Of a stretch of 39,060 nucleotides of DNA, positions 8,357-16,614 are shown one piece after another. The position numbers and the translations under genes were made by a program. Under the pieces are notes generated by a model that had not been told where the DNA came from, did not search any database, and saw nothing but the letters and a program-made list of their open reading frames with translations. The stretch comes from a virus. Position 1 is the stretch's first letter, and each line of letters opens with the position of its first letter. The DNA is taken from IMG/VR virus record IMGVR_UViG_3300037628_000932, positions 1-39,060 of that record. One strand, given 5' to 3'.

Positions 8357-9284
8357 AAACCATCAAGCACCTGGCGACATATTAATGCTTACATCCCTTG
8401 TAAGAGATTGGAAAGCTAAGTACCCGGAACACAGGATAAGGGTTAAGACTTCAACGGATGTGTTGTTTGAAAATAATCCCCTTATAGAGAAGGTTAATAT
8501 TGTTCCGAGGTCCTTTAATACTAATGCTGTTAAGTTAGATGAGCAGAAGGATTTAAGCGACAATGGCTGGTTGAATATTGATGTTCATTATGGGGATGAA
8601 GAGCAGCTTGGGAAAAAAGTTGATAATCCATGGTCTATACATAAATGCGGAACACATAAGAAGCATTTTATGTATGGCATGTTTGGATATGTTAATGCTC
8701 TTCTTGGGTTGGATATAAAGCTTACAGAGCTTCGGCCGGACTTTTATCTTAACAAGGAAGATTTTGGCGAAAAAGTTGATGGAGGTAGCTATTGGGTTGT
8801 AGTTCCAGGAGGTAAGCCCGATTATCTAAGGAAAATATGGGCCAAGAGAAACTGGGAAGAGCTTTTTAATTTGTTGCCAGATACTAATTTTGTACAAATT
8901 GGTGGTAGCGAGGCAAATCATATAAAGCCTGTTTTTGATAATGGCACTGTATTAAATTTAACGGGGAAAACAACATTACGTCAGGTTTTGTCGCTCATAC
9001 ACAATGCTAAGGGCGTTATATGTCCTATTACATTTGCCATGCACGCTGCATCCTATTGGCCGGAGAAGAAATGTATTGTAATTGCGGGTGGCGGTGAACA
9101 TCACACATGGGAGGCTTATCCTGGTCATGATTTTCTTCATACTTGCGGTACTCTTGAATGCTGCAAAGATGGCGGGTGCTGGAAAGGCAAGTGTAGCAAT
9201 AAGAACCCTGAAACGGGTGAGCAGCGGTGTATGGAGCTAATTACGGCTCATGATGTGGATGAGATTGTGAAGGGGTATAAATAA
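8340..9284 (+). CDS. Glycosyltransferase family 9-like (heptosyltransferase-type)
   Basis: 314 residues from ATG 8340; the frame is open further upstream but that part lies inside the ATPase gene. The N-terminus MKVILRNHQAPGDILMLTSL is the typical GT9 opening (basic residue, then PGD, then a helix). The second Rossmann half has WVVVPGGKPDYLRKIWAKRNW, followed by FVQIGGSEANHI, LNLTGKTTLRQVLSLI and ICPITFAMHAASY, the usual order in ADP-heptose:LPS heptosyltransferase-like enzymes. The C-terminus carries an unusual cysteine cluster (TCGTLECCKDGGCWKGKC). It overlaps the upstream ATPase by 17 bases and the methyltransferase by 1 base, so translation is coupled. It probably transfers a sugar in the host cytoplasm; the acceptor (host surface glycan or phage tail protein) is unknown. 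Confidence 0.82.
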   Translation: MKVILRNHQAPGDILMLTSLVRDWKAKYPEHRIRVKTSTDVLFENNPLIEKVNIVPRSFNTNAVKLDEQKDLSDNGWLNIDVHYGDEEQLGKKVDNPWSIHKCGTHKKHFMYGMFGYVNALLGLDIKLTELRPDFYLNKEDFGEKVDGGSYWVVVPGGKPDYLRKIWAKRNWEELFNLLPDTNFVQIGGSEANHIKPVFDNGTVLNLTGKTTLRQVLSLIHNAKGVICPITFAMHAASYWPEKKCIVIAGGGEHHTWEAYPGHDFLHTCGTLECCKDGGCWKGKCSNKNPETGEQRCMELITAHDVDEIVKGYK

Positions 9285-9970
9285 TGTCAGTTCAACTGTT
9301 GAACATAGGAAAGCCATGGTTAACGGAAGAGGCAATAGCTCTTTTGGAAGAACTTGCACCATTTAAAAGGGTTTTGGAATTTGGTTCTGGCGGTAGCACT
9401 GTTTTTTTTGCAAAAAGGGCGAAGAGTGTTATTTCCATTGAGCATGATGAGAAGTGGTTTGACCTTGTGGAAGACAAGTTGGTTGAAGAAAAAATCTCTA
9501 ACGTTGAACATATATTAATACCAAGATATGAGGGTGACAATGTTATTCCGAGAAAAGATGGGTATGTAAAAGTTATATCTGGTATTGAAGGGAGTTTTGA
9601 TTTAATCCTGGTAGACGGCAGGGAAAGAGGTGTTTGTATAAGAGATTCTTGTTCAATGATGGAACCTGGAAAATATCTAATCTTGGATAATTATCAAATG
9701 GATAAATATCAGAAAGCAATTAAAGGATTTATTCCTGGCTGGGAATTTACCCCTTTTAACAGTAAAACAAGAAAATGGAAGGGTTTAGGTACAGCTTTTT
9801 ACCAGAAGCCTGGAATTATGCAGAATTTAGCTCAGGCCAAAGAACAATACCCTTATTTTGATGAGTTTAAAGATGAAATAGCACGTATTATGGTGTGGCA
9901 TAAAAGACTTTCCAAAGATGAGGCATATAAAATAGCGGCCTTTAATAAAGTAAAAGGGGAAAATAAATGA
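9284..9970 (+). CDS. Class I SAM-dependent methyltransferase-like protein
   Basis: 228 residues. Start ATG 9284 overlaps the previous stop (TAATG). The SAM-binding motif I is RVLEFGSGGSTVFFAK (about residues 29-44), followed by the acidic end of strand 2 in ISIEHDEKWFD and by FDLILVDGRERG. This is the Rossmann-fold layout of small-molecule or sugar methyltransferases found in glycan clusters. The C-terminal 60 residues are charged and helical. Set between glycosyltransferase genes, it most likely methylates a sugar or nucleotide-sugar-derived residue. DNA methylation looks unlikely because no DPPY/NPPF-type motif IV is visible. Substrate unknown. Confidence 0.8.
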   Translation: MSVQLLNIGKPWLTEEAIALLEELAPFKRVLEFGSGGSTVFFAKRAKSVISIEHDEKWFDLVEDKLVEEKISNVEHILIPRYEGDNVIPRKDGYVKVISGIEGSFDLILVDGRERGVCIRDSCSMMEPGKYLILDNYQMDKYQKAIKGFIPGWEFTPFNSKTRKWKGLGTAFYQKPGIMQNLAQAKEQYPYFDEFKDEIARIMVWHKRLSKDEAYKIAAFNKVKGENK

Positions 9971-9990
9971 AAATAATAACACTTTAAATT

Positions 9991-10191
9991 ATGTTGTTTT
10001 CTGTGGGATGCTCTGTAACAGTTGGGACGGTAAATCTTGATGGAGACCCAAAAACAGATATTGTTGTGGATAAAACTATATCCACAGACGTTCGGCCAAA
10101 AACACAGGTAACACAAGGCACAGGCTCTATGCGTTCAGAAAGTGAAGCCGGCCAGACAGTCACGGCAACTAAGCCGGAGTCGGTAAAATAA
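9991..10191 (+). CDS. Small lipoprotein with in-frame stop codon in its signal peptide
   Basis: The readable frame from ATG 9991 gives 66 residues starting MLFSVGCSVTVG. The same frame has an ATG at 9967 that overlaps the stop of the methyltransferase (ATGA), giving M-K-I-I-T-L, then TAA (9985-9987), then I-M-L-F-S-V-G-C. Reading TAA as a sense codon would give a textbook lipoprotein signal: a Lys, a short hydrophobic core, and a lipobox ending in Cys. I therefore see an ancestral gene 9967-10191 interrupted by one nonsense base, or a sequencing error (TTA to TAA). The mature part is Thr/Ser/Asp-rich and looks extended. It precedes an XhlA-like gene, so an outer-membrane spanin or other lysis role is possible but not shown. 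The restart at 9991 keeps the lipobox but has no basic N-terminus. Confidence 0.55.
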   Translation: MLFSVGCSVTVGTVNLDGDPKTDIVVDKTISTDVRPKTQVTQGTGSMRSESEAGQTVTATKPESVK

Positions 10192-10430
10192 TGAACCCTG
10201 ATGAGGTGTTACAAATATTTAATAATACCTTTAAAGATTTTGAATCTCGGATTGAAAAGCGTTTTGATAAGGGTGAAAAGCTTTTTGAAGAAATTATAAA
10301 AGAAAAATCGGTGCATGGTGAAAGGCTTGCCAAGCTTGAGACTTCTCAAAAATGGACTAATAGAATACATGGTTTTCTTATAGCTACTTTGGCCAGTATT
10401 GCAGGTATTTTTTTTAGGCATAAATTATGA
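10191..10430 (+). CDS. XhlA-like small membrane protein (holin-associated)
   Basis: 79 residues. Start ATG 10191 overlaps the stop of the upstream lipoprotein. Residues about 12-55 form a charged helix or coiled coil (FKDFESRIEKRFDKGEKLFE, GERLAKLETSQKW). A single C-terminal transmembrane segment follows (FLIATLASIAGIFF) with a short basic tail (RHKL). This layout, an N-terminal cytoplasmic coiled coil ending in RLxxLE...W before one membrane helix, matches the haemolysin XhlA family that accompanies phage holins. No typical two- or three-helix holin is visible next to it. The endolysin is 11 kb away at 21.4 kb, so the lysis functions are split. Moderately confident in the family; the lysis role is from family knowledge. 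Confidence 0.68.
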   Translation: MNPDEVLQIFNNTFKDFESRIEKRFDKGEKLFEEIIKEKSVHGERLAKLETSQKWTNRIHGFLIATLASIAGIFFRHKL

Positions 10431-10437
10431 GGTGTAT

Positions 10438-11118
10438 ATGATACCCATATTTTTAATGACAAAAGACAGGCCGGAGTATTTGAAAAGGACGTTAGATTCT
10501 CTCGGTAAGACCAATAACCATGATTTTATGTTCCACATATACGACGATTGCAGCCAGTCTAATGAGCAATTGGAACTCTTGGAAGGATTTTCAGAGGGTT
10601 GTTTTAGGTTTAAGCAGACTATGGGAACTAAGCAAATATGGTTAGCTATGTTAATGCGCGCATTCCAGGGGCTTCATGCTGATTACTTTATCCATATTCA
10701 GGACGACATTATTTTCCATCCTGAATGGCTTAATAATCTGCTGGCAGTAAAAGACAATATCCCTAACCTGGGTATTTTAACACCTTGGGATAGGCGGCAT
10801 TGGGGCGGAGAGAGTGGCGACGGCTGGGTTATGCGCAATATGAAAGGTAAAACCTGCAAAATAGGCGGGTGCTGCTGGCTTGTTACAAGGGCTTTTGGCT
10901 TAAAGGTTCTTGAGTTGTACCAAGATAAAAAGCTTACTAGAAACTGTTTTGATTCATTTTTTCAGGGTGTTTGCAATAATTTGGGATTTAATATAGCGGC
11001 TACATCCCCTTCATGGGTTGACCATTTTGGTATAGATTCTATTGCCCACAAAGGTAAGAAAAGGACCGCTTCAAGTTATCGGGCCTGGAACCCTGTGGAA
11101 GGAATGGAGAAGGTTTAA
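10438..11118 (+). CDS. Glycosyltransferase, GT-A fold / family 2-like
   Basis: 226 residues from ATG 10438, preceded by GAGGTG; a longer frame back to 10399 lies inside the XhlA-like gene. The N-terminus IPIFLMTKDRPEYLKRTLDS is the classic GT2 opening. HIYDDCSQSNEQLELL follows, then FIHIQDDIIFHPEW, which holds the Asp-Asp metal/nucleotide-sugar motif. It then shows the acceptor half ending in a Lys/Arg-rich C-terminus. It sits 7 bases after the XhlA-like gene and abuts the GT4 gene (stop at 11118, ATG at 11119). It is a cytoplasmic glycosyltransferase; donor and acceptor are unknown. Confidence 0.8.
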   Translation: MIPIFLMTKDRPEYLKRTLDSLGKTNNHDFMFHIYDDCSQSNEQLELLEGFSEGCFRFKQTMGTKQIWLAMLMRAFQGLHADYFIHIQDDIIFHPEWLNNLLAVKDNIPNLGILTPWDRRHWGGESGDGWVMRNMKGKTCKIGGCCWLVTRAFGLKVLELYQDKKLTRNCFDSFFQGVCNNLGFNIAATSPSWVDHFGIDSIAHKGKKRTASSYRAWNPVEGMEKV

Positions 11119-12102
11119 ATGGAAACAGCAATACTATGTAATACAAAAATGCTTGGCGGCGGCGAGCGTTCAGCGCAGAAGCTGCTTGAAATGCTGCAAA
11201 CGGGGGGAGTAAGTGCCAGGGGTTACAGTTTGCATCCTGATAATAAGCGATGTAAGGGCATGGAACCATGGGAAGATTGGAGAACTTGTAAGGCCAAGCA
11301 TCAAATATGGGTAATGAACGATAAAATATACAGACTTCAAAAAGAGGATTTTAGCGATTTTATTACAGTGTTGCAGTACGCAGAGGATGTAAGGTTCATT
11401 ATAAATTTTGTTCATGGCGGTTTGTGCCAAAGAGAATGGCTTAAAGATATTCCTGTAAAGAAAGTGATTTTTCTTAATTCCACAAAAGAGAAAGACTGGT
11501 TAAAAAAATGCAAGCATGGTAACGAGAATATTCCTACCTCTGTTTTGCCGCCGCCTGTTGATATTGATATGTTTTTAGATGCTTCTAGGGAAATGAGGAA
11601 TGATTCTGTAATAACTATAGGCTCTCATGGTGGTAAAGACGCTTCTGATTCTATTGATATCTGTGAAAGCTTGATAGAAAAACATAATTTGAGGTTTGAA
11701 TTTCTTCCTGGAACAAGCGAGTTGAGGAAAGAATATGAAGGTGTTCTTAACATGTGGTTTCATCCTAAAACTTCAAATGTAGGCGATATTATAGCTTTTC
11801 TGTCTGGATTGGATATTTATGTGTACCACCTAAACCCCAAGTCCCATACTCAAGGACCTCGCACAGTTATGGAAGCAATGGCCATGGGGCTTCCTGTTGT
11901 TACTGATGCTTGTTTGGATTGCGGTATGAAAGACCGCATAGAGCATGGTGTTACAGGGTTTTTGTGTAACGGCAAGGATGAGATTATACATTATACGTCT
12001 ATGCTTATAGAGTATGAAGAACTAAGGCATGAAATGGGACTAAACGCTTTAAGGGCTGCAAGGAATATGCAGCCTGAAAGATGGTTGGAGGAGATAATAT
12101 AA
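11119..12102 (+). CDS. Glycosyltransferase family 4-like (GT-B fold)
   Basis: 327 residues. The N-terminal half shows CNTKMLGGGERSAQKLLEML, the Gly-rich loop of GT4 enzymes, plus VHGGLCQREWL. The C-terminal donor-binding half includes VLPPPVDIDMF and HTQGPRTVMEAMAMGLPVV, with the E-x7-E type arrangement, and then GVTGFLCNGKDEI. It begins directly after the GT2 stop codon and ends in a 1-base overlap with the LamG tail gene, so the glycosyltransferase cassette and the tail proteins are one transcription/translation unit. The enzyme is about 40-60 residues shorter than many GT4 members but both halves look present. Acceptor not known. Confidence 0.83.
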   Translation: METAILCNTKMLGGGERSAQKLLEMLQTGGVSARGYSLHPDNKRCKGMEPWEDWRTCKAKHQIWVMNDKIYRLQKEDFSDFITVLQYAEDVRFIINFVHGGLCQREWLKDIPVKKVIFLNSTKEKDWLKKCKHGNENIPTSVLPPPVDIDMFLDASREMRNDSVITIGSHGGKDASDSIDICESLIEKHNLRFEFLPGTSELRKEYEGVLNMWFHPKTSNVGDIIAFLSGLDIYVYHLNPKSHTQGPRTVMEAMAMGLPVVTDACLDCGMKDRIEHGVTGFLCNGKDEIIHYTSMLIEYEELRHEMGLNALRAARNMQPERWLEEII

Positions 12103-13289
12103 TGGCAATGCAGGGTAAATGGGCTCTGTCAGGAGGGAGTTATCTTGACGAAACAGCGAATAATAACGATTTAAGTAATAATTCCGGTACCGGTGCGCCT
12201 ACTCAGGTTAATGGACACCAAGGGGATGCAAACGGGGCGCTCCGTTTTACTGAGTCGAATTCACAAGGCTTGCGAATTCTTTCTGGTTCTCAAACAGGGC
12301 TTAATATTTCTGCGGCTATGACTATAGCATTTAAGATCTACATTCCTACAGCTTTACCCTCTTCGGGTTTAAAATATACTATTGTAAGTCGTGCCAATGA
12401 TGGCAATGTAAGCACTGACGGTTATCAAGTGCATGTGATAGATTCAGGTAGTGTAAGATTCAAGGCGTTTATAGACGGAAGTTCTAAGGATAGAGGTGGT
12501 CCTGTCGTGTTATCCGTGGGACAATGGCATTCCTGTGTGTGCAGGTTTGATGGTTCTGACATGTGGTGGGATATAGATGGAAACACAGGGAATAAGCTTG
12601 CCGCTGTTGGTACAATTAATACAGTCGCCAGGGATTTTTATATTGGTAAAAATATCTCTGCTGGGGGCTGGTATCTTGATGGCAGAGTTGATGACGTTAT
12701 TATTACTAACGCCTCTCAGTCTGATGCCTGGGTGACAGACTACCATAATTTAGGTGCAGATTTTTCTTCGTCATCTTCTTCCAGTCTTTCATCCTCTTCA
12801 TCCAGTTCTTTATCTTTAAGCTCGTCAAGCTCCTCGTCTCAGAGCAGCTCATTAAGCAGCTCTACGTCTTCCTCAAGTTCACTGTCTTCTACGTCTTCCA
12901 GTTCTGTATCACAGTCAAGCAGTTCAAGTTCAAGTACGTCTCAGTCAAGCAGTTCAAGCTCATCCTCAAATTCATCAAGTTCCAGTTCTTCTACGTCTTC
13001 TTCTTCAAGCAGCACAGGAGCAGCAGGAACTGTAAGCGGTACAGTAAGAGACAGGCAGGGGTCTGTTATTAATTGTTCGACCTATAATGTTCGATTAAAT
13101 GTTTACCCTAAAGACAATATTTCTTCCACGCCGCTGGCTAGTCAACTTATCACTGCCTCTGATGGTACTTGGAGCCAAGGCAGTCTTGCAATTGGAACTA
13201 AATACTTAGTTACTCATGAGTTTGAGGGTCTTTATGGTGTTCTTAATGATACAGATATTGCGGGGGCAGCCTTAATAACGGCGGTGTGA
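12102..13289 (+). CDS. Tail-fibre-like protein: LamG/concanavalin-like domain, Ser-rich linker, C-terminal beta domain
   Basis: 395 residues from ATG 12102; an upstream in-frame ATG at 12081 lies inside the GT4 gene. Residues about 5-215 look like a LamG/concanavalin-type beta sandwich (GANGALRFT-like opening as GDANGALRFTESNSQGL, then MTIAFKIYIPTA, WHSCVCRFDGSDMWWDIDG, FYIGKNISAGGWYLDGRVDD). Residues about 221-305 are almost all Ser with scattered Leu, Thr, Gln and Val. The last 90 residues (GTVSGTVRDRQGSVI onward) look like a carboxypeptidase-regulatory/Ig-like domain. The layout suits a receptor-binding tail protein that binds a polysaccharide. The Ser-rich part is a flexible spacer and a possible O-glycosylation target given the glycosyltransferase genes just upstream. 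Confidence 0.8.
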   Translation: MAMQGKWALSGGSYLDETANNNDLSNNSGTGAPTQVNGHQGDANGALRFTESNSQGLRILSGSQTGLNISAAMTIAFKIYIPTALPSSGLKYTIVSRANDGNVSTDGYQVHVIDSGSVRFKAFIDGSSKDRGGPVVLSVGQWHSCVCRFDGSDMWWDIDGNTGNKLAAVGTINTVARDFYIGKNISAGGWYLDGRVDDVIITNASQSDAWVTDYHNLGADFSSSSSSSLSSSSSSSLSLSSSSSSSQSSSLSSSTSSSSSLSSTSSSSVSQSSSSSSSTSQSSSSSSSSNSSSSSSSTSSSSSSTGAAGTVSGTVRDRQGSVINCSTYNVRLNVYPKDNISSTPLASQLITASDGTWSQGSLAIGTKYLVTHEFEGLYGVLNDTDIAGAALITAV

Positions 13290-13291
13290 TT

Positions 13292-14857
13292 ATGGGTAAT
13301 ATAGTTTTTTTAGACAGGTTTAACGGCGGCCTTTCTCACTGGGTGGTTAGTAATCCTTCGCTTGTCACTATAGTTACAAAAGATTTTAGTCCTAAGATGA
13401 GGCTGAATGGTAACAGCCTAACTGCTGTACATTCCTTTGCAGAGCCAGGCGAACCGTGGGTTTTTGAATGTGACTGCATGTATGAGTCCGGCAGTTCTAT
13501 CGTTGTTGAACTGTTGGATTCGCTAGATAATATTATTGCTTATGCTGATTTAACGTCTAATATAGTCACATTTAATACAGACTCCCCTGCGACTTTAAGG
13601 GATAATGTTTTATACCCGCCTTCTATAGCCGATAGACTTCGTCCTAATGTAATAGTCGGCGACATAACAGACGATTACGATGCTACTAATTACAAGGAAA
13701 TTGTTTTTGTAGTTAATAATCTTTCCAATAGAATAGAGTTATTAGTGTCGGAGGATACGGATAACTCAGGTGTGGGGCCCACACACGGTGGTTTAAAATC
13801 TATTGGAGTGAAAGGATACTCAGGGGATGGAATTTCTAAGATAAGATTCAAAACACAGTCAGCGGGTATTTGTTATGTTGATGAAGTGAAAATCTATACT
13901 CCAAACTTATTTATTATTGGAGATAGTATTACAGATGGAAAGATCTTTTGGTCTTACCACCCGAATTATTCAGGTAGATTAGACTCTAATGAGGACGAAA
14001 CCTCCGCCCCTCATTATAGATTAGGTTTAATGCTTGGAGGGTTGACGGAATGGGTTGCAGATAGAGCGGGTGGCGGGTGGTTATTAAGTGCTGCAAACAG
14101 CCACTTCCCGAGGAATATAATTAATGAATACCCTAAGATGGTTGTTGTGGCTGCTGGACACAATGATATTATTAACGCCTACACCCTTGAACAAATGCAG
14201 GCAGCAATTAACAGCATAATTGCAAAACTGCAAAATGCCAGTCTAATTACCAGTTCTGTCTTTGTAAATGTTTTTCCTGGTTCTGACATAGACACTACTA
14301 CTGAAAGAACTTTAAAGACTGATTGGAATACATGGCTGGAAACCAGGGCGGCTGAGGTTGGGGCGGCTTACGTTGATATGGATAGCGTTATGCAGAAAGA
14401 CGCTGACCCAAACGCCTTGAAAGCCGAATATGATCAAGGTGACGGTGTTCATCTGAGCAAGCCTGGATCCCAAGTTTGGGCAAAAACCATATTTGATGTT
14501 ATGTTGGCGGCTGGAATTGTTGAGGGGAGTGATATTTTGAGGCCCCTTGATGAGGATATATGGATGTATCCGAGGGGGTTTGCTTCTACGTCGTCAAGCA
14601 GTTCAAGTTCTACGTCAAGTTCTACGTCGTCAAGCAGTTCAAGTTCTACGTCAAGTTCTACGTCGTTAAGCAGTTCAAGTTCATCATCAAGTCCCTTACC
14701 TGTAAGAATTCATTTGAATGATTTGTGGGGGTCGTATCATATAGCCGATAACAAATTTACTGTTAATTCCGTTGATTTATGGTGGGATAATAATAACCTT
14801 GTTGATTTTTCGGGAATAATATATATTTTGCGCAACAACGTTATGGTTTTAGTGTAA
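13292..14857 (+). CDS. Tail protein with SGNH/GDSL hydrolase domain, Ser-rich linker and shared C-terminal module
   Basis: 521 residues from ATG 13292; GTG 13286 is an alternative that overlaps the previous stop. The N-terminal 200 residues are beta-rich and look like a carbohydrate-binding or base-plate-type domain. The hydrolase has block I FIIGDSITDG (catalytic Ser about 212), block III AAGHND (Asn about 291) and block V DGVHLSKPG (Asp about 384, His about 387), so all four catalytic residues are present. Residues about 432-468 are Ser/Thr encoded by three 36-bp DNA repeats. The C-terminal 45 residues (YHIADNKFTVNSVDLWW onward) reappear in the protein at 16614-16916. The enzyme probably removes acetyl or other ester groups from a host surface glycan during adsorption. 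Confidence 0.85.
   Translation: MGNIVFLDRFNGGLSHWVVSNPSLVTIVTKDFSPKMRLNGNSLTAVHSFAEPGEPWVFECDCMYESGSSIVVELLDSLDNIIAYADLTSNIVTFNTDSPATLRDNVLYPPSIADRLRPNVIVGDITDDYDATNYKEIVFVVNNLSNRIELLVSEDTDNSGVGPTHGGLKSIGVKGYSGDGISKIRFKTQSAGICYVDEVKIYTPNLFIIGDSITDGKIFWSYHPNYSGRLDSNEDETSAPHYRLGLMLGGLTEWVADRAGGGWLLSAANSHFPRNIINEYPKMVVVAAGHNDIINAYTLEQMQAAINSIIAKLQNASLITSSVFVNVFPGSDIDTTTERTLKTDWNTWLETRAAEVGAAYVDMDSVMQKDADPNALKAEYDQGDGVHLSKPGSQVWAKTIFDVMLAAGIVEGSDILRPLDEDIWMYPRGFASTSSSSSSSTSSSTSSSSSSSTSSSTSLSSSSSSSSPLPVRIHLNDLWGSYHIADNKFTVNSVDLWWDNNNLVDFSGIIYILRNNVMVLV
14585..14692 (+). repeat. Three tandem 36-bp repeats encoding the Ser/Thr linker
   Basis: Units at 14585, 14621 and 14657. The first two are identical and the third differs at a few bases near its end. 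All encode Ser with a few Thr/Leu. Such exact repetition points to recent slippage expansion of the linker. Confidence 0.92.
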
Positions 14858-14867
14858 TTACAAGGAA

Positions 14868-15130
14868 CCCTACAACGATACTTAGCTGTAACGCATTAAA
14901 TATCAACACGATACACCTGTTATTTGCCATTTTAATTCATTTTAATATTCTCCAAATTAGCTCCGCAAACGACAGATAAGATTATAGCGGAATCCTTTTT
15001 GGGCTATTTCCCATAATTTTCCACACATAATATTGTTCGGTTCTTTTGCTGAGCAGTTTGTCCAATAAATATTTGGTTGTAAAACGCTATATCTTTGAAA
15101 TTAAAAGAGTTATTTAATGACGTTGTAGGG
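14868..15130. repeat. 263-bp non-coding segment bounded by 10-bp inverted repeats
   Basis: This fills most of the 284-base gap between tail genes (14858-15141). CCCTACAACG (14868-14877) is the exact reverse complement of CGTTGTAGGG (15121-15130). A second matching pair, CATTAAATA, lies a little further in on each side at slightly different distances. GGAA stands directly outside both ends and could be a 4-bp target duplication. No open frame, tRNA or rho-independent terminator is visible inside. It may be a small non-autonomous insertion (MITE-like), or two arms of a long-range RNA stem. Only the inverted repeats are certain. Confidence 0.45.
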
Positions 15131-15141
15131 GGAAGAGGGTT

Positions 15142-16614
15142 ATGAATTTAATTTTAACAAAAAACTTGGCGGCAACTGTGAAATTCCCGACTGTGTCCGC
15201 TGCCGACCCCACAATATATCAAACAGTAACAACCCCTACATTAACAGGGTTTTATGATGATGGTTCAGGAGACACAACTTTATCCTTAAACGCTCCCACG
15301 CAAATAATAACCACGGGCATGTGGACACTTAATATGACACAAGCACAATTAAATCATGGCTTGGTAACAATAAAAATATCTGGTTCGGGTATTGTGTCAG
15401 ACCAGATAAACATAACTACGGATGAAGAGTGGTCTAGAAGAATTATTAACCATATAGAAAGCCAAAGAGCTTCGCACGGGATGCAAGGAAGTCATTTCGT
15501 TTTTGAGCCTGTTAACGGGAATGATACTACTGGCGATGGTTCTTGGGCGAGACCTTATAAGACCATTACAAAATGCCTCACAGAAGCGGTTAGCGGAAGG
15601 CACGATTCTATAGTATTTGACGGTAGAAATGGAGCGGGGTCTCCGGTTGCTTTAGACGAACAAATTACAATATCAAAAGATTTTGTTCTTTTGCGGGCAC
15701 CGGGAAGAGATGCGTTGCTTGAGACATCAAGCGCAGGAGACCTTATCACTATTGATGCGAACGGAGTTGAGATTGATGGATTTAAATTGCAAACACATAC
15801 CACTGGTAATGGGAATTGTATTACAATAAATGCAGGGAAAAGTTTTGCTAAGGTTTCAAATTGTTGGTTTGCGAGAAGTAGGGGTGATGGAATAAATATA
15901 GATAATTCAGAGCATTGTATTATTAAACATAATAGATTTGATAATGTAGGTTCGGGAGGAGCCAGTAAAGCAATTAGGTTGAAAGGCACAAGTGGGCAAG
16001 CAAAATTAAATATAATCGAAGAAAATATTATTAGAAATACTACCGGAGATGGTATTTACCTTCAGGGAGGGGCTAATTCTATTGATAATATTATAGATAA
16101 GAACGTTATTATTGGTAGTACGGGCTGGGGAATACAGATTCTTGCTAACGCTGTGAATACCACTGTGATGAACAATGAATTGCATGGCAACGCATCTGGA
16201 AATATAAACGATCTTGCCTCTTCGGGGATTTTTAACAACGAACAGTGGGCAAAAGACAGTGTAGTAACAGAAACTAGATTAGCAGAGCTTGATGTTGCAA
16301 ACATTCCCTTAGACCTGTCGACAATTGCTGCGGCTATCGGAAACCTAAATGACCTTAATGCTGCCCAGGTAAATACTGAGGTTGCAGATGTTATTAAGGT
16401 TGACACTATGCTAGAGGTAATACAGGGAGTTCCTCCCACTACACCAACGTTGGTGCAGGCAATTATGTATTTATATCAAGCATTAGTGAACCTACAAGTC
16501 CAAACAGCCATAGAAACATCCATTCATAATGCAGCAGGTACAAAGGTTGCCAAATCAACCGTAAGTGAAGTGGGGGGAACAACCACAAAGGAAAAGATGG
16601 TGTCGGGGGTATAA
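15142..16614 (+). CDS. Tailspike-like protein with right-handed beta-helix
   Basis: 490 residues; ATG 15142 follows GGAAGAGGG. Residues 1-100 form a beta-rich N-terminal domain. GNDTTGDGSWARPYKTITKC at about 127 is the standard entry to a pectate-lyase-like beta-helix. Repeated coils follow (VEIDGFKLQTHTTGNGNCI, FAKVSNCWFARSRGDGI, CIIKHNRFDNVGSG, IIEENIIRNTTGDGIYL, IIDKNVIIGSTGWGIQI), each with the Asn-rich turns of parallel beta-helices. The last 130 residues are helical and may hold a trimerisation or virion-attachment part. It is likely a host polysaccharide-binding or depolymerising spike. No catalytic residues can be assigned by eye. Confidence 0.8.
   Translation: MNLILTKNLAATVKFPTVSAADPTIYQTVTTPTLTGFYDDGSGDTTLSLNAPTQIITTGMWTLNMTQAQLNHGLVTIKISGSGIVSDQINITTDEEWSRRIINHIESQRASHGMQGSHFVFEPVNGNDTTGDGSWARPYKTITKCLTEAVSGRHDSIVFDGRNGAGSPVALDEQITISKDFVLLRAPGRDALLETSSAGDLITIDANGVEIDGFKLQTHTTGNGNCITINAGKSFAKVSNCWFARSRGDGINIDNSEHCIIKHNRFDNVGSGGASKAIRLKGTSGQAKLNIIEENIIRNTTGDGIYLQGGANSIDNIIDKNVIIGSTGWGIQILANAVNTTVMNNELHGNASGNINDLASSGIFNNEQWAKDSVVTETRLAELDVANIPLDLSTIAAAIGNLNDLNAAQVNTEVADVIKVDTMLEVIQGVPPTTPTLVQAIMYLYQALVNLQVQTAIETSIHNAAGTKVAKSTVSEVGGTTTKEKMVSGV

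Noticed and set aside
15555-16439. Minus-strand open frames of 125-144 residues opposite the tailspike
   Set aside because: They lie entirely within a convincing beta-helix gene, lack ribosome-binding sites and show no domain.
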